From: a virus
DNA length: 49,681 nt
Virus record (IMG/VR): IMGVR_UViG_3300032282_004353
Span: 1-49,681 of that record
Strand: one strand, 5' to 3'
Of the stretch, positions 43,214 through 49,681 are shown in pieces. Made by a program: the position numbers and the translations under genes. Under the pieces are notes generated by a model, which saw only the letters and a list, made by a program, of their open reading frames with translations, was not told where the DNA came from and did no database searches. The number at the start of each line of letters is the position of its first letter. Position 1 is the first letter of the stretch.

Positions 43214-44656
43214 TTACTTTAAGTCTATTGGATATATCTTGTAATTGAATGATTCACTAGAGTATATCTTGATACGTTCAAGGAAATGAAGAATTGTATG
43301 ATTCTTTTTGGATTTCCAACTAAGGTCATCTGCAATATCATATAAAGTAGCCGAGACTTTGTCTTCAGACTTACGAAGTCCTCTACCAATTGATTGAAGA
43401 TTACGGATACGAGACTTGGAAGGACTTGTGAATATAATATTTTGTAGATTAATAATATTAGTACCTGTTGATGTAGTACCTGAACTAGCTAATATAATAC
43501 AATCAGTAGATGATTCAACAGCATGACGGATTGCTTCACGTTCATCTGCCGATACATCACCAGATATAAAGAATAGTGGTCTTGTTCCTACTTCTTGTTT
43601 CAACATCTCATGCATGACTTTACCATGTTTCTCAACAAAGTTGAAGAATACAATAGTATTACCAGTTAATGATAAAACTAGATTTTTAATAAATTTATTT
43701 CTGGCTTGATTAGTAACAATGAAGTCTAATTCACCTTGATAATCCATCTTAGAGACTTCTTTTCTAAGATCATCTGAATATTTTAGTACTAGTGCTTTAA
43801 TCTTTAATTCAGCAACAGTGCCTTTCTTCATAAGTTCTGAAGTGGTTGTAACTTTTCTAACAGGACCAAATAAACCTTCTAAAACCATCTTATTTGTTTG
43901 TGTGCCATCCAAAGTACCAGTAAATCCAAAACGATGTTGACAAGAAGACAAATTTGTCATAATAGTAGTCAGACTTTTACTTTTGAATAGATGTGATTCA
44001 TCTCCTATGACAAGATTAAATTTATCAAACCACGTTTTAGGTAGTTTATATAAAGACTGCCAAGTTGAGATTACAATAGGTTTATTAGTTTCTTTTTCAA
44101 TACCACCCATAATCTTATGAATGATATCACCCTTTAAACCATAATCAACAAAATCAGAAGCCATTTGATGAACTAGTGATGTAGTTGGTACAATAATAAG
44201 AGTATTAGTAGCATAATGTCTGGTTAACATATAGATGATAAGTGATTTACCAGATGCAGTAGGAGATAATAATAATGCTCTTCTTTTCCTTACAGCATGT
44301 ACATAAGCATCAATCTGATAATCTCTAGGTTCTTTTGTGATAGCCATCTTTTCAATTAGTTTTTTGGCTTCATGAATAGAAAATTCTTCATCATTTTCTA
44401 ATCCTTCAGTCTCATATTCATAATTTCTAGATTGACAAAATTTTTCTACATAATCATTTAAACCAGCATAGAGTAAACATGTCAATGGGTTAAGAAGACG
44501 TATTTTTCCATCCCAAACTTTATTTCTAACTGTAGGCATAAATTTAGCACCTGGAACTTCAAAGGTAAATTCCTGAGCCAATTCCATAGCAATTCCTGGT
44601 TCACAGTCTATTTTATTGTAGACTTCATTAACTTTTTTAACTATAATCTTATCCAT
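43214..44656 (-). CDS. uvsW: UvsW recombination helicase
   Basis: 480 residues of SF2 helicase: LSPTASGKSLIIYML (motif I), VPTTSLVHQMA (Ia), IGDESHLFKS (II, DEAH-like), GFTGTL (III), NTIVFFNFVEKHGKV (IV), SSGTTSTGTNIINL (V) and SIGRGLRKSE (VI). Remodels branched DNA and R-loops; shuts off origin replication in T4. Overlaps UvsY by 1 base. Confidence 0.95.
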   Translation of the reverse strand: MDKIIVKKVNEVYNKIDCEPGIAMELAQEFTFEVPGAKFMPTVRNKVWDGKIRLLNPLTCLLYAGLNDYVEKFCQSRNYEYETEGLENDEEFSIHEAKKLIEKMAITKEPRDYQIDAYVHAVRKRRALLLSPTASGKSLIIYMLTRHYATNTLIIVPTTSLVHQMASDFVDYGLKGDIIHKIMGGIEKETNKPIVISTWQSLYKLPKTWFDKFNLVIGDESHLFKSKSLTTIMTNLSSCQHRFGFTGTLDGTQTNKMVLEGLFGPVRKVTTTSELMKKGTVAELKIKALVLKYSDDLRKEVSKMDYQGELDFIVTNQARNKFIKNLVLSLTGNTIVFFNFVEKHGKVMHEMLKQEVGTRPLFFISGDVSADEREAIRHAVESSTDCIILASSGTTSTGTNIINLQNIIFTSPSKSRIRNLQSIGRGLRKSEDKVSATLYDIADDLSWKSKKNHTILHFLERIKIYSSESFNYKIYPIDLK

Positions 44657-45096
44657 TAGCCACCCATGGTAAATCGTATAAATTCTACAGCGGTTTTAAT
44701 AATATATCCACGATTATTGAGTGTCTTGATAATTGAATCTAGAAATTCAACTTTTTCTTGTTGAATGCCAATTTGTAATGATATATCAATTAAATCTTGA
44801 TCTGCATCCAAGTACATCGGAATATCTGATTTGATAATGATACCTTTAGCTGGTAATTTCCAACCTTTGGCTCTTGTTTCATCATCATGACCTTGTGTAA
44901 AGAACTCTGTTTTTTCTAATCTAAGTTTTTTATATTCAGATTCTAATTTTTTTAATCTTGATTTTTCTGTGACCAATAGTCGATAATATTTGTGATGTAA
45001 CTTTGGGATCTTAAGAGCTTCATTAGCTAAGTCTGTCTTATCTATATCAGCATCTTTTTCCCATTCAGAGAACAAAGATTCAAAATTCATATTCAA
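44656..45096 (-). CDS. uvsY: UvsY-like recombination mediator
   Basis: 146 residues, helical and charged (DKTDLANEALKIPKLHHKYYRLLVTEKSRLKKLESEYKKL). Length, N-terminal D-x-T-x-L pattern and position beside uvsW are as for T4 UvsY, which loads UvsX on gp32-coated ssDNA. Sequence identity is low by eye. Confidence 0.82.
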   Translation of the reverse strand: MNMNFESLFSEWEKDADIDKTDLANEALKIPKLHHKYYRLLVTEKSRLKKLESEYKKLRLEKTEFFTQGHDDETRAKGWKLPAKGIIIKSDIPMYLDADQDLIDISLQIGIQQEKVEFLDSIIKTLNNRGYIIKTAVEFIRFTMGG

Positions 45097-45120
45097 TATC
45101 CATAATTATAATGATATTAT

Positions 45121-45149
45121 ATAGTATCATAACTTATGTTAATTGTCAA
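45121..45149 (-). promoter_or_regulatory. Sigma70-like promoter for uvsY-uvsW
   Basis: TTGACA (45144-45149), 17 bases, TACTAT (45121-45126) on the minus strand, overlapping the end of the PAAR gene. Confidence 0.72.
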
Positions 45150-45466
45150 CCACCAATAAAAACATTTGAAGAACCTCTAGTTATAATATTATCAGTGCCA
45201 TATTCATCACCTATACGACCAACACCCTTTCCACCAATGAATACAGTGGATGAAAATGTTGTGAGAGTTGAGTTATCAGGACCGCACCCAGAAAATGCAT
45301 GCGAACCTACTTGATCACCCTGCGCAACAGCTTTAAATTTATTAATATAAACTTCGCCTGAACCAGGACCTGTAACAACATTAGGATTAGGAAATTTACA
45401 ATCTTTACCTAAACCTGTTTTTGAAAACACTATATCATTACCATCTGCTCTAGCTGCTGCAGGCAT
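45146..45466 (-). CDS. PAAR-repeat spike-tip protein
   Basis: 106 residues with Gly-rich repeats GPGSGEVYINKFKAVAQGD, GSHAFSGCGPD and FIGGKGVGRIGDE, the PAAR fold that caps the gp5/VgrG tail spike (T4 gp5.4). Overlaps the gene at 45466 by 1 base. Confidence 0.9.
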   Translation of the reverse strand: MPAAARADGNDIVFSKTGLGKDCKFPNPNVVTGPGSGEVYINKFKAVAQGDQVGSHAFSGCGPDNSTLTTFSSTVFIGGKGVGRIGDEYGTDNIITRGSSNVFIGG

Positions 45467-46110
45467 TATACTATTCCTTGTGATACCAATTGTTTAAATG
45501 CGACTATTGATGGATTATAATTCCAATAAACATGTTGAGTCATAGTTACAGTATCATTATTTTGACTAGGATTTGTAGTTGATTTTGCTGTAAATATATA
45601 CCCACCAGTACTTTGATTTGGACTTATAAGAAAATAACCAATAGGTATAAATGGTGGATACCATTGAACTATTGCCAAAAAATCATTTGGTACCTGTTGT
45701 GGTGTTGTAATAACTTGAGGATAAGTTTCTTGATCTAATACAAATCTATAATTTTCTGCTATGTTTATTGATCCACCAGATATTGAACCACTTACTCTAA
45801 CTCTAGGGTTTTCTATGGGTAATGAATCTAGAAGAGTAAATGTTATACCATTATAACCGCCAGTAAGTTGATAATCAAGTTCACCAATAGGTACTGCAGT
45901 TTTACTTAATGGATTAGCTTCATCAATTTGATAAAGTGTAAATTGTAAATCTATTGTAAATGATGTACTTGCATATACTGAGTATAATACAGTATTACCA
46001 GTGTCATCTGTAGGTCTATTATCACCATCAATATATGGCACATTAACTGGCGTCTGTGCAATTTCTAATTCATAGATATAAACTATAGGTCCGCCACCAC
46101 TCTCACTCAT
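45466..46110 (-). CDS. Probable virion protein (tail or baseplate)
   Basis: 214 residues, beta-rich and Ser/Thr/Asn-rich (FTIDLQFTLYQIDEANPLSKT, TGGYIFTAKSTTNPSQNNDTVTM). No recognised domain. Overlaps both neighbours (1 and 4 bases), which are structural, so a tail or baseplate role is likely. Confidence 0.65.
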   Translation of the reverse strand: MSESGGGPIVYIYELEIAQTPVNVPYIDGDNRPTDDTGNTVLYSVYASTSFTIDLQFTLYQIDEANPLSKTAVPIGELDYQLTGGYNGITFTLLDSLPIENPRVRVSGSISGGSINIAENYRFVLDQETYPQVITTPQQVPNDFLAIVQWYPPFIPIGYFLISPNQSTGGYIFTAKSTTNPSQNNDTVTMTQHVYWNYNPSIVAFKQLVSQGIV

Positions 46111-46616
46111 GTAACTTTCACAATATCAAAGATGGTGTATACAAATCTGGCAGATGCTTCAATGTAATTAACTGATTCATCAGTACTTTGAAAACTTATA
46201 GATGAAATGGATATAGGAAATGCGTCTTTAAAAATAAATTCATAGTTAGAATTTTTTTGACTAGTTAATACAGTAACTACTATATCTGACTTTAAACCCT
46301 CGCCAGTATATACTGCTTTATTAGCTAATGTTGCATATTCCTGAAATGATGGTTTACCTAGTGCTCTAACCCAATTATGTACTTCAAGATAATTCTGTAA
46401 ATTTTCATCTACCTTAAATGTAACATCTAATTCATCATATTCAAGATGATCACCTGATAGGGGTATTTTTATTAGAGGATTTGGTGTATCAACTTTAGGT
46501 AAAGCAACACCTGGTATGTTTATTCTTTGAACAAAGAAATTTAGATTTGGTGCTCTCTTTAGTGTAAATTTAAAATTAAGAGGAGAAAGCATATTAGGCA
46601 TAGTTTGAGTACTCAT
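46107..46616 (-). CDS. Tail-tube/baseplate-type structural protein (gp19/gp54-like fold)
   Basis: 169 residues. LNFKFTLKRAPNLNFFVQRINIPGVALP followed by GDHLEYDELDVTFKVDENLQNYLEVHNWVRAL is the pattern of T4-type tail tube and tube-initiator proteins. Exact paralogue not determined. A GATAAATA sequence at 46647-46654 may be its late promoter. Confidence 0.75.
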   Translation of the reverse strand: MSTQTMPNMLSPLNFKFTLKRAPNLNFFVQRINIPGVALPKVDTPNPLIKIPLSGDHLEYDELDVTFKVDENLQNYLEVHNWVRALGKPSFQEYATLANKAVYTGEGLKSDIVVTVLTSQKNSNYEFIFKDAFPISISSISFQSTDESVNYIEASARFVYTIFDIVKVT

Positions 46617-46646
46617 TGGACACTCACTGATATGAAATAACTATGC

Positions 46647-46654
46647 TATTTATC
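46647..46654 (-). promoter_or_regulatory. Late-promoter-like GATAAATA
   Basis: One mismatch from TATAAATA on the minus strand, 31 bases before the ATG at 46616 and just downstream of the gp23 terminator. Confidence 0.45.
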
Positions 46655-46663
46655 TTATATAAG

Positions 46664-46698
46664 AAAAAAACCCTGGAAGTTTCCCTCCAGGGTTTTTT
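46664..46698 (-). terminator. Terminator after the major capsid gene
   Basis: A-rich, CCCTGGA, 8-nt loop, TCCAGGG, TTTTTT; works on both strands, placed 35-69 bases after the gp23 stop on the minus strand. Confidence 0.88.
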
Positions 46699-46732
46699 AG
46701 TCAAATGATATTACTTTTTAAAAAGCAATACC

Positions 46733-48097
46733 TTAGAGAAGATTAGTTACAACCACTCTTCTATAATAAACGTTTGTATTGAAAGTTAGTGCACCAGAAC
46801 CTGCAGTTGCACCTTCGGCAAATGGATTTGCAACCATACCATATCGAGTCTTAAACCCAATTTTTGGTTGGAAGCTATCTTGGTCAACTGCACGGACCAT
46901 TTGTAGTGGTACATATGGGCAGTAGAATAGACCGGCATCAAATGCAGAAGAACCCTTATAACCAACGGTGAGATAGTTACCACCGATAGCATATGGATCA
47001 ATATAAACCTTTAGACGACCATTGAGAACACCAGCAAAAGTATTACCTGTGTCATCTACTTGTAGGTTATTTGAGTTAAGAGCAGGAGCATAGTCAAGTA
47101 CACCAGCCATTTGTAGAGCAGAAGCAACATCAGAAGAGCAGATTACGATGTTACCCTTACCACGGCGGGTTTGCTTGGCAATTTGATTTGCTTCACGTTC
47201 TAGTTGGAACATAAGACCCTTGAACTTTTCAACAGACCAACGGCCGCTTGAGTCAGTATCAAGGTCGAATACGCCAGCAGTTGTGGTATTTTCTTGAGCA
47301 CCAGCAACGGCAGTTACGTTAATTGTGCGAACAACTTCACGGTTGATTTCAGCAAGGATTTCAGCAGAGAGGATGTTAGCAAGTTCAGTTTCAGCGTCTA
47401 GACCATGAATAGCCTTAAGGTCTTGGGCTAGTTCCATGGTGTATTCAGCCTTGAGGGCACGTGACTTAGCAGTAACGGTTACCTTCTCAATTGAGAAAGC
47501 CATTTGAGCAAATGCAGAATTACCGTCAGTACCAAGAGCTTCGGCTTGGGCTGTTGACATACCAGAACCTGTGTTATAGGTATTTACGGCAGTCATTGGT
47601 GTGGTATTTGTTGCACCTGGGATTGTACCAACATGCTTCTGACCGAATGTGTTAGCGCCAGATGTAACAGAAGCAAACTGAGTATTTACTTCGTTGTAGA
47701 AAGTTTCAGTACCAGCTTGGTTGCTATAACGTGAGCGCATAGCAAAGATAAGTCCTGTTGGACCAGTCATTGGCTGTGTGCCGCAGATATCATAAGCAAT
47801 GAGGTTTGGCATTGCACGACGAACTAGTGAGATTAGCACTGGGTCGAAAGTGTCAATAGCGCCAGTTGTTGCATCAGAGCTAGAACCAGCCATAGCATTG
47901 ACTGGTAGTGATGAAGTCATGGCTTCATTTAGCATGGTTTGATATTGACCATGAGCAGAAGCTTCACGCATTGCACGAGCAGTATTTTCAAGCACAACGG
48001 CTGTTACTGAACGACGATGAGCATCTTTAATGGCTGGAAGGTCTTGGTGCTCCAGAATTGGAGCCCATTTACGTTGGATTTCTTCTTGTAGGTACAT
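46733..48097 (-). CDS. 23: Major capsid protein gp23
   Basis: 454 residues. MYLQEEIQRKWAPILEHQDLP is the gp23 N-terminal scaffold-binding segment removed by gp21. FDPVLISLVRRAMPNLIAYDICGTQPMTGPTGLIFAMR and the closing GFKTRYGMVANPFA are highly conserved in T4-like capsids. Late promoter at 48128-48135, terminator at 46664-46698. Confidence 0.97.
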   Translation of the reverse strand: MYLQEEIQRKWAPILEHQDLPAIKDAHRRSVTAVVLENTARAMREASAHGQYQTMLNEAMTSSLPVNAMAGSSSDATTGAIDTFDPVLISLVRRAMPNLIAYDICGTQPMTGPTGLIFAMRSRYSNQAGTETFYNEVNTQFASVTSGANTFGQKHVGTIPGATNTTPMTAVNTYNTGSGMSTAQAEALGTDGNSAFAQMAFSIEKVTVTAKSRALKAEYTMELAQDLKAIHGLDAETELANILSAEILAEINREVVRTINVTAVAGAQENTTTAGVFDLDTDSSGRWSVEKFKGLMFQLEREANQIAKQTRRGKGNIVICSSDVASALQMAGVLDYAPALNSNNLQVDDTGNTFAGVLNGRLKVYIDPYAIGGNYLTVGYKGSSAFDAGLFYCPYVPLQMVRAVDQDSFQPKIGFKTRYGMVANPFAEGATAGSGALTFNTNVYYRRVVVTNLL

Positions 48098-48127
48098 TAA
48101 TGTTCCCTTTCTATAGTTAGGTTGTAT

Positions 48128-48135
48128 TATTTATA
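48128..48135 (-). promoter_or_regulatory. T4-type late promoter for gp23
   Basis: TATAAATA on the minus strand, 30 bases before the gp23 ATG. Confidence 0.85.
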
Positions 48136-48140
48136 AAAAC

Positions 48141-49190
48141 TTAACGCTTGATTGTTCTTGCAATCGCCTGAGCGTATCTGTTGATTTCTGGATCCGCAGA
48201 GACGACTCTATCGCTCTCGGGTGCTTCGAAAGTCTCTTCTTCGATATTTGAGACACTTTTATTAGTCTTCTTGTTGAAGTAAGACTCTTTGACGTATGCT
48301 AGTTTCTTTCTATAAGTATCTAGATCACCGTCAAACTCGATGCCCTCGGCGAGAGCAGCGAACTTTTCAGACTCATTGAGAGTCAAATCTTCTGCCATTT
48401 CTCTAAGTGTTTCTGTTTTTTCAGAATCAAGTAGAGCTTCTTTTAATTGAACATTTTCAGTAATAGATTCATCAAGCTTTGTTTCTAATGCTTCTACTTT
48501 AGCAGCTAGTTCTTCAAGAACATCAACTTTATCTTCTGGAACTTCAATGTAATGTTCAGCAAATAGTCCACGTAGACCATCAATGAATTCTTCAGTAATT
48601 TCATTACGAAGAGTAGATGTAATAGCTACTTCATTTTCTTTCATCCAGTTTTCAGTAACATAATCCAGATAAGTGTCTAGTTTTGCTTCTAGAGCTTCTG
48701 TAATCTCTGCTACTTCTTCTGTAAGTTGTTCTTCATATTGCTCTTCTAGTTTAGTCATTTCAAGAGTAATACGAGCATTTACAGCGGCTTCAAATAGAGT
48801 TGTAGCTTTATCCTTGAATTCTTCGGAAAGATCTTGACCTTCAAACATTTCTTCAACATCTTCTTTGACAGAGATCTTTGGCATTGGGTCACGAGTCTTT
48901 GGACCCTTGCCTAGCTTGGTGTCAATTGTTGAAGCATTTGCGTCGGCATTAGCACCAGATGGTAGTGAATCGGCTTCTTTACCAATTAGATCCATTGCTT
49001 GTGTATACCATTTTGTAAGGTCATCCTTACGCATGGAATGCATAGCACCAATTACAGCTGTAATTGTTTCAATCTTTGATTTTGGATCAGCAACTGAACG
49101 TGAGCCAGGTTTTAGTGTATCAGAAGCAGCGGATTCAGTAACCTCCTCCATATGCTCTTCAATATTAATATCTTGTTCTTTCTCAGACAT
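48141..49190 (-). CDS. 22: Prohead core scaffold gp22
   Basis: 349 residues from MSEKEQDINIEE, with AAAGGAG 7 bases upstream. Very acidic and coiled-coil (EMTKLEEQYEEQLTEEVAEI, VLEELAAKVEALETKLDESI); the C-terminus ends RYAQAIARTIKR as in many phage gp22. Digested by gp21 after capsid assembly. Position 21-22-23 as in T4. Confidence 0.92.
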   Translation of the reverse strand: MSEKEQDINIEEHMEEVTESAASDTLKPGSRSVADPKSKIETITAVIGAMHSMRKDDLTKWYTQAMDLIGKEADSLPSGANADANASTIDTKLGKGPKTRDPMPKISVKEDVEEMFEGQDLSEEFKDKATTLFEAAVNARITLEMTKLEEQYEEQLTEEVAEITEALEAKLDTYLDYVTENWMKENEVAITSTLRNEITEEFIDGLRGLFAEHYIEVPEDKVDVLEELAAKVEALETKLDESITENVQLKEALLDSEKTETLREMAEDLTLNESEKFAALAEGIEFDGDLDTYRKKLAYVKESYFNKKTNKSVSNIEEETFEAPESDRVVSADPEINRYAQAIARTIKR

Positions 49191-49219
49191 TAAAGTCTCC
49201 TTTACCAAAAGTTTAATTA

Positions 49220-49227
49220 TATTTATA
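49220..49227 (-). promoter_or_regulatory. T4-type late promoter for gp22
   Basis: TATAAATA on the minus strand, 30 bases before the gp22 start, overlapping the gp21 stop codon. Confidence 0.8.
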
Positions 49228-49681
49228 ATTTATTATTTCTTGAAGATAGCTTTTGGATAAAGCTCTCAAAGATGCCTAATTTACTTTGCTCGATTTCGTC
49301 CATAGTCATTCTCTTGAGTGACTTACGTGTCTCATGTAATCTTTGTTGATACCAAGTATCTGCTGATGCATCATAAACCCAATCAACATTTTCCATTACA
49401 CCTTTTACAAAGGCATCTGGTGCAGATGGATCAGCAACAATATCAGCTGCAGTTGCTAATCTAAAATCATTCTGTACTTCCATGATATTTTGCTTATTTG
49501 GCTTTAATGTGCCCATACCACGAGAAGATACACCTAGATTAGCACCAGACTTTAATAAACCCTTGGCAATATTACCCATTGGTGTATCAGTTAATTTAGC
49601 TTTACCAATATAGTTATTACCATCTCTTTGAAGATTTGTAATCATATGAGAGACACGATCAAGATTGATCTGAGGACCAGC
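49223..49681 (-). CDS. 21: Prohead core protease gp21 (partial, N-terminus off the window)
   Basis: The frame is open to the right edge (153 codons visible: AGPQINLDRVSHMITNLQRD...). ANLGVSSRGMG contains the catalytic Ser of the herpesvirus-type prohead proteases, and FRLATAADIVADPSAPDAFV is typical of gp21. Cleaves gp22 and gp23 N-termini during head maturation. T4 gp21 is about 212 residues. Confidence 0.9.
   Translation of the reverse strand, partial: AGPQINLDRVSHMITNLQRDGNNYIGKAKLTDTPMGNIAKGLLKSGANLGVSSRGMGTLKPNKQNIMEVQNDFRLATAADIVADPSAPDAFVKGVMENVDWVYDASADTWYQQRLHETRKSLKRMTMDEIEQSKLGIFESFIQKLSSRNNKL

Overview
The window is a 49.7 kb piece of a low-GC, T4-superfamily (Straboviridae-like) myovirus. 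The T4 replication, recombination and late-gene core is present and recognisable by motif. Replication and recombination genes are UvsX (cut by the left edge), DNA polymerase gp43 (split in two), sliding clamp gp45, clamp loader gp44/gp62, RegA, the gp46/gp47 nuclease, UvsW and UvsY. Transcription and head genes are the late sigma factor gp55, a PAAR spike tip and two probable tail or baseplate proteins, major capsid gp23, scaffold gp22 and prohead protease gp21 (cut by the right edge). The host is probably an alphaproteobacterium. The phage carries a DUF1127/DUF3563-type small-protein pair and a DUF1194 VWA protein, which are typical of that class, and gram-negative spanin, porin and PstS genes. 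This host call is inference.

Layout. 1-9.5 kb (mostly minus): uvsX, two small conserved genes, gp43 split by an HNH homing gene, GH19 endolysin, DUF pair, Hsp20, spanin pair, small genes. 9.5-18.9 kb: two related repeat-rich divergent control regions (9.50-9.82 and 17.69-17.84 kb) bracket small early genes, a GIY-YIG homing gene, a tRNA cluster, a TrmH-type methylase, a class II aldolase-like gene, an outer-membrane barrel, S-adenosylmethionine decarboxylase, a deaminase and a SprT-like protease. 18.9-21.7 kb: a plus-strand transport trio (periplasmic amino-acid-type binding protein, DAACS symporter, anchored protein). 21.7-26.2 kb: more tRNAs, an EDxHD homing gene between two half-tRNA-like elements, pstS and rpiB. 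26.2-29.5 kb: regA-62-44-45. 29.9-37.7 kb: an unusual block with a GT-A glycosyltransferase-like gene, DUF3310, a cytosine-C5-methyltransferase-like gene, an SGNH-like protein, an aGPT-PPlase/HMUDK-helical-like protein, a myo-inositol-phosphate synthase, dCMP deaminase and dCMP hydroxymethylase (gp42). 37.7-49.7 kb: small metabolic genes, the recombination nuclease and helicase, then head and tail genes.

The most interesting candidate is the 30-37 kb block. It looks like a DNA base hypermodification pathway: gp42 would supply hydroxymethylcytosine, and the methyltransferase-like, aGPT-PPlase-like, SGNH and glycosyltransferase proteins, together with an inositol-phosphate-making enzyme, could decorate it. 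The pathway is inference; the individual family calls rest on motifs listed below.

Two promoter classes are visible: host-sigma70-like promoters (TTGACA, 16-17 bp, TATAAT-like) before early genes, and T4-type late promoters (TATAAATA) before gp22, gp23, speD and all three intact homing endonuclease genes. Several sites combine both. No CRISPR array, rRNA, integrase or insertion sequence was seen. All identifications were made by eye and memory of family motifs; no search or alignment was run.
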